Shown here piece by piece: positions 1-7,990 of a stretch of DNA of 64,000 bases. The position numbers and the translations under genes are program-made. Below the pieces are notes generated by a model. The model was not told the DNA's origin. It saw only the letters and a program-made list of their open reading frames with translations, and did not search any database. Positions within the stretch are counted from its first letter, which is position 1, and every line of letters starts with the position of its first letter. The DNA comes from Actinomycetes bacterium. Its GTDB lineage: Bacteria > Actinomycetota > Acidimicrobiia > Acidimicrobiales > RAAP-2. The stretch covers positions 1 to 64,000 of the forward strand of contig JAJYYG010000160.1 of NCBI GenBank assembly GCA_021801235.1, read 5' to 3'.

Positions 1-162
1 CAGATCCAGGACCGCGGCAGCCTCGAGGACGTCTTCCTCGGCCTGACCCGCGGGTTCGACGCCAGCGTGCCCGGAGCGCCCAGCGTGCCCGGCGTGCCCA
101 GCGTGCCCGGAGCGCCCAGCGTGCCCGGCGTGCCCGGCGTGCTCCCGGGAGGTGCGCAGTGA
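1..162 (+). CDS. ABC transporter ATP-binding protein, C-terminal end (partial)
   Basis: The reading frame is open from base 1 and ends at TGA 160-162. The visible start, QIQDRGSLEDVFLGLTRG, matches the SLEDVFL-LT tail that closes the ATPase subunit of DrrA-type ABC-2 exporters. After it comes a low-complexity tail of four six-residue units SVPG(A/V)P, encoded by an 18-bp tandem repeat. The Walker and signature motifs lie outside the window. The stop overlaps the GTG of the permease gene (GTGA), so the two are almost certainly one exporter operon. The substrate cannot be told. The repeat tail is not part of the usual family and may be recent minisatellite growth. Confidence 0.8.
   Translation, partial: QIQDRGSLEDVFLGLTRGFDASVPGAPSVPGVPSVPGAPSVPGVPGVLPGGAQ
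64..135 (+). repeat. 18-bp tandem repeat, 4 copies, just upstream of the permease start
   Basis: Four in-frame 18-bp units alternate between two variants (Ala or Val at residue five of each six-residue unit), giving a 36-bp higher-order period. The tract ends 23 bp before the permease GTG, followed by a further partial unit. It is coding here, but it also occupies the region where the permease ribosome-binding site should be. Confidence 0.9.
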
Positions 163-956
163 TCGCCGTCGTCCGCGCCGAGTGGTTGAAGCTCCGCACC
201 ACGGCCGTCCCGTGGGTGCTGACCGGCATCGCGCTGATCATCAACGCGCTCCTGATCCTGGTCATCTTCCTGTCCCCCGCGGACCAGGGCGTCGTCAGCT
301 CCGGGTACGAGGTCCCGCACACCACCCAACAGCTCAGGAACCTGGTCGGCTCCGGGTTCCAGGGCTACCTGCTGGCCCTCCTCCTCGGGGTCCTCTGCAT
401 CACCGTCGAATTCCGCCACAAGACGGCGACCACCGCGTTCCTGGTCACCCCGCGACGCGCGGTGTTCGTGGGCGGGAAGCTGATCCTGGCGGCCATCGCC
501 GGGGCCGTGCTGGCCGTGATCATGCTGGTCGCCACCATGATCGGCGGGGGGCTGACCCTCGACGCCCGCGGCGGCTCGTTGACCGCCATGGCCCATCAGC
601 TCCCGGCGGTCGCCCCGGGGATGATCCTGGTCTTCGCGCTCTTCGCCATCCTCGGGGTCGGGGTCGGCTCGGTGCTGACCAACCAGGTCGCCGCAATCAT
701 CGTCGTCCTCGGATGGTTCGTCATCCTGGAGGGCATCCTGGTCAGCCTGGTCCACGGCGCCGAAAAGTGGGTGCCGAGCGGCGCCGCCCTCGCCGCCTCC
801 AACCTCACCCGCAGCACCGGGGGTGGTCCGGGCGGCCCACCGGGGGTCACTCTGGGCCTCTTCAACTGGTGGGAGGGCGGCCTGCTGATGTTGTTCTACG
901 GCCTGGTCTTCGCAGCGGTCGGTTCGGTGATCCTGAGCCGGCGTGACATCACCTGA
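159..956 (+). CDS. ABC-2 type transporter permease subunit
   Basis: A 265-residue integral membrane protein. It has a short cytoplasmic start, a first hydrophobic helix at about residues 20-38, and further helices around residues 90-105, 125-150, 160-185, 190-215 and at the C-terminus, about six in all. This is the usual plan of ABC-2 permeases that pair with a DrrA/NatA-type ATPase. The segment FRHKTATTAFLVTPRR between helices is typical of this family. The GTG start overlaps the stop of the preceding ATPase gene, indicating translational coupling. Presumably an efflux half-transporter; the substrate is unknown. Confidence 0.85.
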   Translation: MIAVVRAEWLKLRTTAVPWVLTGIALIINALLILVIFLSPADQGVVSSGYEVPHTTQQLRNLVGSGFQGYLLALLLGVLCITVEFRHKTATTAFLVTPRRAVFVGGKLILAAIAGAVLAVIMLVATMIGGGLTLDARGGSLTAMAHQLPAVAPGMILVFALFAILGVGVGSVLTNQVAAIIVVLGWFVILEGILVSLVHGAEKWVPSGAALAASNLTRSTGGGPGGPPGVTLGLFNWWEGGLLMLFYGLVFAAVGSVILSRRDIT

Positions 957-974
957 GACGGGGGGGGCCTGCCG

Positions 975-1994
975 GTGGCTGCCACCATGCACGCCTGGGC
1001 GGTCGGGACTCCGGGGCCGGCCGACGGCGCACCCCTGGTGCAGATCGAACGCCCCGTGCCCGTACCCGGCGAAGGGCAGGTCCGGGTCCGGGTCCGCACC
1101 TGTGGAGTGTGCCGGACGGACCTGCACCTCGCCGAAGGGGACCTCGCCCCGACCCGCCCCCTGGTCGTCCCCGGCCACGAGGTGGTGGGCAGCGTCGACG
1201 CGTGCGGTCCGGGATCCGTCCGGTTCGCCGTCGGGGACAGGGTGGGTGTCCCGTGGCTTGCCCACACCTGTGGGCAGTGCCGGTTCTGCCGGTCCGGCCG
1301 CGAGAACCTCTGCACCGATCCGAGGTTCACCGGATGGGACGTCGACGGCGGGTACGCCGAGTTCGTGGTGGCCGACGAGGCATTCACCTACCGGCTCCCC
1401 GACGCCTTCGACGACGAGCACGCCGCACCGCTCCTGTGCGCCGGCATCATCGGCTACCGGGCGCTCCGCCAGTCGAGACTTCCCCGCGGGGGTCGCCTGG
1501 GGATCTACGGCTTCGGGGGGTCCGCGCACCTGACCGCGCAGATCGCACTCGCCGAGGGAGCCCGGGTCCATGTCATGACCCGTTCGGCCGAGGCGCGCGC
1601 CCTGGCCCTCGAGCTCGGGGCCTCCAGCGCGGGCGGGGCGGACGCCCCACCGCCGGAGCCGCTCGACTCCGCCATCCTCTTCGCCCCGGTGGGAACGCTG
1701 GTGCTCCCCGCCATGGCGGCGCTCGATCGGGGCGGCACCCTGGCGGTGGCGGGCATCCACCTGACCGACGTCCCCCCGCTCGACTACCAGCGCCACCTGT
1801 TCGAAGAGCGCGTGCTCCGCAGCGTCACCGCCAACACCCGCCGCGACGGGGAGGAGTTCCTGGCGCTCGCCGCGCGGATCGGCATCCGGGTCACCACGAG
1901 CCCGTACCGGTTCGACCAGGCCGACCGGGCGCTGCGCGACCTGGCCCACGACGAGGTGAACGGGGCGGCCGTCCTGGTCCTCCCCGGTTCCTGA
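975..1994 (+). CDS. Zinc-dependent alcohol dehydrogenase (MDR superfamily, AdhA-like)
   Basis: A 339-residue medium-chain dehydrogenase. Catalytic zinc ligands are visible as the GVCRTD cysteine (C46) with GHE (H68, E69). The structural zinc lobe has C99, C102, C105 and C113. The nucleotide-binding part carries [16 protein letters not shown], close to the GxGGxG pattern. Overall it resembles the zinc-type ADH family related to bacterial AdhA. GTG 975 was chosen because of a G-rich stretch at 960-966; ATG 987 is an alternative that still leaves a complete fold. It starts 18 bp after the ABC permease, but no functional link is evident. Substrate unknown. Confidence 0.85.
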   Translation: MAATMHAWAVGTPGPADGAPLVQIERPVPVPGEGQVRVRVRTCGVCRTDLHLAEGDLAPTRPLVVPGHEVVGSVDACGPGSVRFAVGDRVGVPWLAHTCGQCRFCRSGRENLCTDPRFTGWDVDGGYAEFVVADEAFTYRLPDAFDDEHAAPLLCAGIIGYRALRQSRLPRGGRLGIYGFGGSAHLTAQIALAEGARVHVMTRSAEARALALELGASSAGGADAPPPEPLDSAILFAPVGTLVLPAMAALDRGGTLAVAGIHLTDVPPLDYQRHLFEERVLRSVTANTRRDGEEFLALAARIGIRVTTSPYRFDQADRALRDLAHDEVNGAAVLVLPGS

Positions 1995-2024
1995 CCCACC
2001 CGGCGGTCGACCCACCCGGCGGGG

Positions 2025-2387
2025 TCAGTCCGGTGGCCAGCGGACGGTGATCCAGTTGGTACCGGGAGCGGTCTCGACCAGCCGGTGACGGATGCCGGCA
2101 GGAAGGAGGATCCACTCACCCGCACCCAGTTCGAACCGGTCCGCACCCCGTTCGACGACGGCCCGTCCGGCGAGCACCACCGCCCACTCGTGCACGTCCT
2201 CCAGGTAGTCCACCGGGTCGTCGAGCACCCCGCTGACGATCTGCTCGACGACCACGCCGCCGGAGCGGACCAGTGCGACCGTGCGTTCTCCGGCGGCGGG
2301 CGCGTCGGCCGCCGGATCCATCAGGGCACCGTGGTCCGCCCCGGCGCTCGCCTGCGACCCGGCCGCCGGCGACGGGCTCTCGCCCAC
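2025..2387 (-). CDS. Cupin-domain protein
   Basis: A 120-residue protein whose C-terminal 80 residues look like a single small cupin barrel: EDVHEWAVVLAGRAVVERG, then LGAGEWILLPAGIRHRLV. H, E and late H positions could bind a metal. The first 35 residues are Ala/Pro-rich and may not all be translated; an internal ATG lies at 2321. The GTG start is only 3 bp after the stop of the gene at 2391-2702, so it is probably the last gene of a three-gene minus-strand operon with that gene and the FAH-family gene. Role unknown. Confidence 0.65.
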   Translation of the reverse strand: MGESPSPAAGSQASAGADHGALMDPAADAPAAGERTVALVRSGGVVVEQIVSGVLDDPVDYLEDVHEWAVVLAGRAVVERGADRFELGAGEWILLPAGIRHRLVETAPGTNWITVRWPPD

Positions 2388-2390
2388 CTG

Positions 2391-2702
2391 CTAGCGCACC
2401 GTATCGAGCTTGCCGGGCGACGTCATCAGCTTGGGTGCCCGGTACTGAAGCCCCACCGAGCCGTCCTCGGGCACCGTGACCGGGATGCTCGCCTCCCCAC
2501 AGCGGTCCTTCCCGATGTACTTGAAGAAGACCGTCACGGTGTGGGGCCCGGGATCCACCGGGATGAAGTGGGGCTTCCAGGGCCCGACGTGGGGCTCGCC
2601 GTCGACCTCCACCGTCAACTTGGTGAAGAAGAGGATCCAGGCGAGCGACAGGTGCCGACCCACCACGGTGATCCCGGTCCTCCGCTCCTCCGATGCCGTC
2701 AT
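2391..2702 (-). CDS. Hypothetical protein with a beta-rich fold
   Basis: From ATG 2702 the product is 103 residues. It has a hydrophobic segment HLSLAWILFFTKLTVEVDG, then an alternating beta-strand pattern (HTVTVFFKYIGKDRCGEASIPVTV). I do not recognise the family; similar short proteins with GPHTVTVFF motifs occur in actinobacteria. A longer frame begins at TTG 2861 and overlaps the FAH gene stop (TTGA). That form would add an N-terminal tail of GAPPA units from the 15-bp tandem repeat at 2720-2815. The unit is a multiple of three, so the sequence cannot settle which start is used. Confidence 0.6.
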   Translation of the reverse strand: MTASEERRTGITVVGRHLSLAWILFFTKLTVEVDGEPHVGPWKPHFIPVDPGPHTVTVFFKYIGKDRCGEASIPVTVPEDGSVGLQYRAPKLMTSPGKLDTVR

Positions 2703-2719
2703 CCCCCCATGATGACACC

Positions 2720-2815
2720 CGGCAGGCGGTGCCCCGGCAGGTGGTGCCCCGGCAGGCGGTGCCCCGGCAGGTGGTGCCCCGGCAGGTGGTGCCCCGGCAG
2801 GTGGTGCCCCGGCAG
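2720..2815. repeat. 15-bp tandem repeat, six copies plus a partial
   Basis: Unit CGGCAGG(C/T)GGTGCCC repeats head to tail from 2720 to 2809, with a partial seventh copy to 2815. The first three units alternate C/T at one site. On the minus strand the tract sits 17 bp upstream of ATG 2702, or encodes repeated GAPPA if translation begins at TTG 2861. Confidence 0.95.
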
Positions 2816-2857
2816 CCCGGAGCGATCCGTCGCCGGTCCGACCGTCGGGCTGGTCCG

Positions 2858-3742
2858 TCAACCCGCCGCGGCGACCATCCGGTTCACCAGGCAGCCGATC
2901 CCCTCGATCCGGCTCTCGACCACCTCACCCGCCCGGAGGAACCGCTTCGGGCTGCGCCCCATCCCGACACCCGCCGGGGTCCCGGTGAAGATCAGATCGC
3001 CGGGGCGCAAAGGCAGCACCGCCGAGAGGTGCTCGATGATCGCCGGGACGTCGAAGATCATCATGGAGGTGCGGGCGTCCTGCATCGTCTCGCCGTCGAC
3101 CGTGCAGCCGATGGCCAGGTCGTCCGGATCGGGCAGCTCGTCCACCGTGACCAGCGCCGGACCGACGGGTCCGAAGCCCGGGTACGACTTGGCCAGGCTG
3201 AACTGGGGCACCGTGCCGCTCATCTGGAGGTCGCGCTCGGAGAAGTCCTGTCCGACGGCCACCCCGGCCACATGGCGCCAGGCCGCCTCCCGTGGGACCG
3301 AGCGGGCGGAGCGCCCGACGACGACCACCAGCTCGACCTCCCAGTCGACGCTCCCCGGCGGGAGGGGGACCGCGGCCGACGGTCCAGCGAGACAGGTCGG
3401 GAACTTGGTGAACACCGACGGGGACGGCGGCGCCTCCCGCATGGTCTCCGCCACGTGCGCCGCATAGTTGAGCCCGACGGCAAACACCTGGGACGGTCGG
3501 GGCGCCACCGGGCCGAGCGCGTCGGCGGTGACCTCGACGTCGCCACCGGCGGGGTCGACGGTGCGCGCCCAGGCGTCGAAGCGGTCCCACCCGTCGAAGA
3601 CGGCCTGGGGGTCCGGACCGAAGCGGCCCCCGCTCGCCCGCTCGACATCCACGCCGGGCACCGATCCCCCCCGCTCACATGCAATGGTCGCGATGCCCTC
3701 CGGCACCAGGGTCACGCGCCCGTCGACGTTCGCGATCCTCAT
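2858..3742 (-). CDS. Fumarylacetoacetate hydrolase (FAH) family protein
   Basis: A 294-residue protein with the C-terminal FAH domain. Family landmarks are VGLNYAAHV, the metal-binding E-x-E in SVDWEVELVVVVG, GQDFSERDLQ, SYPGFGPVGP and FTGTPAGVGMG. These enzymes cleave or decarboxylate 1,3-dicarbonyl or oxo acids in catabolism, using Mg or Ca; the N-terminal half is the usual short domain of bacterial homologues. ATG 3742 begins MRIANVDGRV, the typical N-terminus, although the frame stays open upstream. It is followed by the beta-rich hypothetical and the cupin. Exact substrate unknown. Confidence 0.9.
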   Translation of the reverse strand: MRIANVDGRVTLVPEGIATIACERGGSVPGVDVERASGGRFGPDPQAVFDGWDRFDAWARTVDPAGGDVEVTADALGPVAPRPSQVFAVGLNYAAHVAETMREAPPSPSVFTKFPTCLAGPSAAVPLPPGSVDWEVELVVVVGRSARSVPREAAWRHVAGVAVGQDFSERDLQMSGTVPQFSLAKSYPGFGPVGPALVTVDELPDPDDLAIGCTVDGETMQDARTSMMIFDVPAIIEHLSAVLPLRPGDLIFTGTPAGVGMGRSPKRFLRAGEVVESRIEGIGCLVNRMVAAAG

Positions 3743-4060
3743 GCGGGTGCTCCCTCGCCCATCTCGGTGCCCTCCTCGGTCCCGGCCAGGTCGTCCGATC
3801 GGAGAGGGCCGTTCCCTCCCCGTCCCGTCGCCGCCGGGTCGACCCGAGTCTCCCCCGATCCTGACCGGACCGTCGAGACGGAGCCCCGGGGCCGACCGAG
3901 CGAAGCCGACAGAGCGAAGCCGACCGAGCGACCGGTTCCCGGACGGCACCCCGGGCCGAGCGGTGGAAGGGCGCGGGCGCGACTACCGTGGCTGGAGCGC
4001 TCCGTCACGGAACGGGGCGACGGGGGGCCTCCGGCTCGCGAGCACGAGAGAGGGACGACG

Positions 4061-5173
4061 ATGGAAACCGAAGCGGCAATTCTGTGGGGTCTGGGCGAGG
4101 ACTGGAAGGTCGAGACCATCACGCTCGATCCACCGAAGACGGGCGAGGTGCTGGTGCGCATCGCGGCTTCGGGAATGTGCCACAGCGACGAGCACCTGCG
4201 CACCGGCGACCTCCCGGGAGCGCTCCCGGCCATCGGTGGCCACGAGGGGGCCGGCGTGGTGGAGGAGGTGGGACCCGGCGTCCAGGACCTCAAGCCCGGC
4301 GACCACGTCGTGTTCGGCTTCATCCCCGCGTGCGGGAAGTGCCCGTCGTGTGCCCGTGGCCACTCCAGCCTCTGCGACGTCGGGGCCCAGCTGATGCTCG
4401 GGGCGCAGGCCGACGGCACCCACCGGCACCATGCGTCGGACGGCACCGATCTGCACACCATGGTGTGCCTCGGCACCTTCGCCAAGCACACGGTGGTCAA
4501 CCAGGCGTCCTGCGTGAAGATCCTCGACCACTACCCGCTCGACAAGGCCTGCCTGGTCGGCTGCGGTGTCACCACCGGATGGGGCTCCGCGGTCTATGCC
4601 GCGGAGGTCGGCCCCGGCGACGACGTCGTGGTGATCGGGATCGGCGGGCTCGGTGCCGCAGCCATCCAGGCCGCCCGCCTGGCGGGAGCCGAGCGCATCT
4701 TCGCCGTCGACCCCGTCGCGTTCAAGCGGGAGATGGCCACCACCTACGGGGCCACCCATACCGCGGCCAGCATCGAGGAGGCGCTCCCGCTGGTGAACGA
4801 GGTCACCTGGGGGAAGAACGCCGACAAGGTCATCTGCACCATGGGGGTCGGGGACGGCCGGCTGATGGAGTCGATCATGCAGTTGACCGCGAAGCGCGGT
4901 CGGGTGGTGGTGACCAACATCCATCCCATGGCCGAGACCGAGGTGACGCTCTCGCTGACCTGGCTCACCCTGATGGAGAAGCAGGTGGTGGGGACCATCT
5001 TCGGCTCGGCCAACATGCGCTACGACATCCCCCACCTGCTCCGCCTCTACGAGCAGGGCCAGCTCGACCTCGACTCGATGGTGACCCGCACCTACGACCT
5101 CCAGGGCATCAACCAGGGCTACGCGGACATGCTCGACGGCCGGAACATCCGCGGCGTGCTCGTCTACGAGTAG
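4061..5173 (+). CDS. NDMA-dependent alcohol dehydrogenase (mycofactocin-associated family)
   Basis: A 370-residue class III-like medium-chain ADH. The catalytic zinc site is C40/H41 with HE at 61-62; the structural zinc lobe is C91, C94, C97 and C105. The Rossmann motif is VIGIGGLGAAAIQAARLAGA. The segment LMLGAQADGTHRHHASDGTD is characteristic of the N,N-dimethyl-4-nitrosoaniline-dependent family, in which NAD(H) is not exchanged and mycofactocin is thought to accept electrons. AGAGAGGGA before ATG 4061 serves as ribosome-binding site. It is divergent from the FAH gene (318 bp between starts). No mycofactocin biosynthesis gene is in the window. Confidence 0.92.
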   Translation: METEAAILWGLGEDWKVETITLDPPKTGEVLVRIAASGMCHSDEHLRTGDLPGALPAIGGHEGAGVVEEVGPGVQDLKPGDHVVFGFIPACGKCPSCARGHSSLCDVGAQLMLGAQADGTHRHHASDGTDLHTMVCLGTFAKHTVVNQASCVKILDHYPLDKACLVGCGVTTGWGSAVYAAEVGPGDDVVVIGIGGLGAAAIQAARLAGAERIFAVDPVAFKREMATTYGATHTAASIEEALPLVNEVTWGKNADKVICTMGVGDGRLMESIMQLTAKRGRVVVTNIHPMAETEVTLSLTWLTLMEKQVVGTIFGSANMRYDIPHLLRLYEQGQLDLDSMVTRTYDLQGINQGYADMLDGRNIRGVLVYE

Positions 5174-5369
5174 CCCCGACGGACATCGACCGGGACAGGG
5201 ACAGGGACTGGGACTCGGTCGTGGGCTGGGGCTGGGCCCGGGGCAAGGCACCGACCGGCCGATCCGTGCCGACGGGACGGCGCGGATCGCAGAGCCGCCG
5301 TCCGGCTTCCGCAGGGCACTTTTCCGGGCCGCTGACCGAATCGAGCACGGTGACCACTGGACTGGAGCG
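5174..5369. other. Intergenic region with short G-rich repeats
   Basis: No gene seen. Just after the ADH stop, 5190-5215 contains imperfect 6-bp repeats of the form GGGACA/GGGACT, followed by G-rich GGGCTGG repeats to about 5240. Confidence 0.5.
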
Positions 5370-5695
5370 ATGACGACCGCCGCAACCCCCGCGACGCGCA
5401 TCCGTCCGGGCGACCGTCCCGGCGACGTCGCGCGCCCCGGCCCCGGGCAGATCCGTGGGCCGGCCTGGTCCTGATCATCGTGGTCTTCGGCCTGCTGAAG
5501 CCCAGCGCGTTCTTGTCGGTGGCCAACCTGAAGTCCACGGCCACCGTCGCCGGCATCTCGATCGCCGGCACCTCGATCGCCGGTGTCGGGTTCGCCTGGC
5601 TCCGGCTGCGGTCCGGCAGCCTGCTGGCGCCGGTGCTCGCCCACATCGCCACCAACTCGTTCAGCATCGTGACCGCCTGGGCTGTGCTCCACTGA
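5370..5695 (+). pseudogene. Chimeric gene remnant: sugar ABC permease N-terminus joined to CPBP protease C-terminus
   Basis: From ATG 5370 the frame reads MTTAATPATRIRPGDRP and stops at TGA 5473. In a second frame, ADPWAGLVLIIVVFGLLKPS followed by AFLSVANLKS looks like the first helix of an RbsC-type sugar ABC permease. That frame continues without a stop into GFAWLRLRSGSLLAPVLAHI and ATNSFSIV, the closing motif of CPBP (CAAX-like) membrane proteases, with the conserved H and N of LAHxxTN. The join lies at a 12-bp direct repeat, CTCGATCGCCGG (5557-5568 and 5572-5583). I read this as a deletion fusion of two genes plus a frameshift, not a functional gene. Confidence 0.6.
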
Positions 5696-5805
5696 AGCAG
5701 CCGGCGGTACTCCGATCGCCGGCCAGCGGTCGGGATCGGTGACCGGATCGCCGACACCGCACAAGGCCGTGCCACGGTACGGTGGGACGGCACCGGGGAG
5801 GCGCC

Positions 5806-7101
5806 GTGGGCGAGCAGACCAGCGAGGATGTCCCCGCCACGGCGAGCGGGACGGTTCCCGGTCGAGCATCCGTGGGCGGCGGCTCGTGGCGGGAGATGCT
5901 GGCTGCGTTCTCCGTCCCCGCCTTCAGGTGGTACTGGGGAAGCCAGTTCCTCTCCGGGATCGGTACCTGGTCGCAGGCCGTCGCCCAGTCGTGGCTGGTG
6001 CTCGACGTCACCCACTCCGCAGTCGACCTCGGCACCGTGACGATGCTGCAGTTCGCGCCGATCCTGGTCTTCTCGCTCTTCGGCGGTGTGGTCGCCGACC
6101 GCCTCCCCCGCCGGCAGGTCCTCATCGGCACCCAGCTCGCCCTCACGCTCCAGGCCGTCGCGCTCGGCCTCCTGGTGGCGACGCACCGGGTCACGCTCTC
6201 GGAGATCGCGGTGCTCGCCGTCGTCCTCGGACTGACCAACGCCCTGAACAATCCGGCCCAGCAGGCGTTCGTTCCGGAGCTGGTCGGACTCGACCTGGTG
6301 GCGGACGCGGTCGCCCTGAACAGCGTCCAGTTCAACGGGGCCAGGATGATCGGCGGCGCCGTCGGCGGGCTGGCCATCGCCTTCTGGGGGATCGCCGGCG
6401 CGCTCTTCCTCAACTCGGTGTCGTTCCTACCCATCGTGGTGGTGCTGCTGGTGATCCGGCCTTCGCACGTCGTCCCCCGGGCGGCGCAAGACCACCGGTC
6501 CGCCCTCTGGGAGCTCCGCGAGGGGCTGTCCTACGCGCTGGCGACCATCCCCATCCGCCGGGTGGTGATCCTCTTCGGCGTGGTCGGGCTCTTCGGGTTC
6601 AACTGGCAGGTGGCCGTGCCCTTGATCGCCCGCTTCGTCCTCCACCGTCAGGCGACGGGCTTCGGCAACCTGATGGCTGCGCTCGGAGCGGGCTCACTGG
6701 TGGCCGCGCTGGTGCTCGTCCGGAACCAGAACGCCACCGATCGCCGGCTCACCATCGGAGCGTCGGTGCTCGGCCTGACCCTGGTGGCACTCGGCCTGTC
6801 CACGTCCTACCTACTCAGCCTGGCTCTTCTCGGGTTCGCCGGAGCGGCGGGCATCGTCACCTCGGTCACGGCCAACACCCGGCTGCAGCTGCTCACCCCG
6901 AACCACCTGCGGGGGAGGGTGATGAGCATCTACGTCCTGCTGATGGGGGGCACCACCCCGATCGGGTCGTTCCTGCTCGGCGAGCTGGCCGGCCGGTTCG
7001 GCACCGGGGTGGCCCTGATCGTGTTCGGATCGGTGACCACCGGCGTGGTGGCGACCATCACCGTGGTACGGCGCCGACCCTCCCGCGCCCCGGCTCCATG
7101 A
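5806..7101 (+). CDS. MFS transporter (EntS / MFS_3-type exporter)
   Basis: A 431-residue polytopic membrane protein with about twelve helices. It begins with the FRWYWGSQFLSGIGTWSQAVAQ segment seen in the EntS-like transmembrane secretion effector group. GGVVADRLPRRQVL is the loop 2-3 MFS signature, and NALNNPAQQAFVPELV is a strongly conserved segment of this subfamily. GTG 5806 is preferred because GGGGAGG lies at 5795-5801; ATG 5782 is also in frame. Members export siderophores, drugs or other small molecules by proton antiport. No neighbour suggests the substrate. Confidence 0.88.
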   Translation: MGEQTSEDVPATASGTVPGRASVGGGSWREMLAAFSVPAFRWYWGSQFLSGIGTWSQAVAQSWLVLDVTHSAVDLGTVTMLQFAPILVFSLFGGVVADRLPRRQVLIGTQLALTLQAVALGLLVATHRVTLSEIAVLAVVLGLTNALNNPAQQAFVPELVGLDLVADAVALNSVQFNGARMIGGAVGGLAIAFWGIAGALFLNSVSFLPIVVVLLVIRPSHVVPRAAQDHRSALWELREGLSYALATIPIRRVVILFGVVGLFGFNWQVAVPLIARFVLHRQATGFGNLMAALGAGSLVAALVLVRNQNATDRRLTIGASVLGLTLVALGLSTSYLLSLALLGFAGAAGIVTSVTANTRLQLLTPNHLRGRVMSIYVLLMGGTTPIGSFLLGELAGRFGTGVALIVFGSVTTGVVATITVVRRRPSRAPAP

Positions 7102-7158
7102 CACAGGTAACCGGTCCCCGGCCCGCCGCCCGGACGCGGGGTCTTCGGCGGGCCACGA

Positions 7159-7611
7159 TCACCGTGCGTTCGCCACCGCCCACGACCGGACCTCCTCGTC
7201 GGAGCTGGCCGCCAACTGATCGCTGATCCAGGCACCGGCCAGCTCGTCGCCGATGTGGCCCGGCCGGCCGCCGTCGCCGGCGAGCACCTGGGCGAGCAAC
7301 CCCTCGGCCGCGATCACGCCAAACGGGTCCGGGTCATAGCCCCCGGCGCCGACCACCGCGCGGATCTGGTCGACGGTGAGCGCCGAGGTGCTCCACAGCT
7401 CGACGCAGGTGGCCACCTCGGCGGCCGAGAGCCCGCCGGCGAGGTAGGCCAGACGCGCCCCGTCGTCCCCGACGACCTGGAGCACGTCCCACCGCCGCCC
7501 GTCCCACGGACCCTCCCTGCGCAGGCGCTCAACAATGTCCGTGGGGACCACCCCCCGCCCGTCCGCATGCCGTTCCAACGCCTCGTTCAGCTTCGCTTCC
7601 GTCATCTCCAC
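7159..7611 (-). CDS. Hypothetical protein
   Basis: A 150-residue soluble, mostly helical acidic protein. I recognise no family. Its middle reads AYLAGGLSAAEVATCVELWSTSALTVDQIRAVVGAGGYDPDPFGVIAAEGLL and has no catalytic motif I can name. GTG 7611 is chosen because a strong GAGGAGGAGG lies 6 bp upstream; ATG 7605 is an alternative. It is convergent with the MFS gene and divergent from the hydroxylase gene. Confidence 0.65.
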   Translation of the reverse strand: MEMTEAKLNEALERHADGRGVVPTDIVERLRREGPWDGRRWDVLQVVGDDGARLAYLAGGLSAAEVATCVELWSTSALTVDQIRAVVGAGGYDPDPFGVIAAEGLLAQVLAGDGGRPGHIGDELAGAWISDQLAASSDEEVRSWAVANAR

Positions 7612-7990
7612 CGTCGTCCTCCTCCTCGTCGAACCGGGGCTCGGGGCCCAGGGCCCGCCCTGCCCCTCTCATCCTGCCTACGCCCACACGCCCAAGCCCG
7701 CACCCGTCAGGCCCGCTCCAACCGCCCGAAGACCACGGGTACTGCCCCTGGTGCAACCCCGATGTGAGCACATCCTTCCCGGCCGGGCCCGATCCGGGGT
7801 TCCCGAGTGCGGCCGGACCGCTCGGAAGTGGCGGCCGACAGGACCCTCGGTCCGAGGGTACGGGCCGTTGGCGAGCCCCAGCGGCAACCGGGCGGACACT
7901 CCAGTCGGGCAGGATCCGGTCGGCACGCCCGAGGTCCAAACGGCGGTCGGCGCCACCCGGGGTTCCCGCTGGCCGTGCCATGATGACGAC
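7612..7990. other. Divergent intergenic region with no gene seen
   Basis: This stretch separates the 7159-7611 gene from the hydroxylase gene. It is GC-rich; I find no RNA gene, clear promoter or repeat. It presumably holds the two divergent promoters. Confidence 0.5.

Noticed and set aside
3983-5869. 628-codon open frame on the minus strand
   Set aside because: It is antisense to the NDMA-type ADH and has no recognisable domain.
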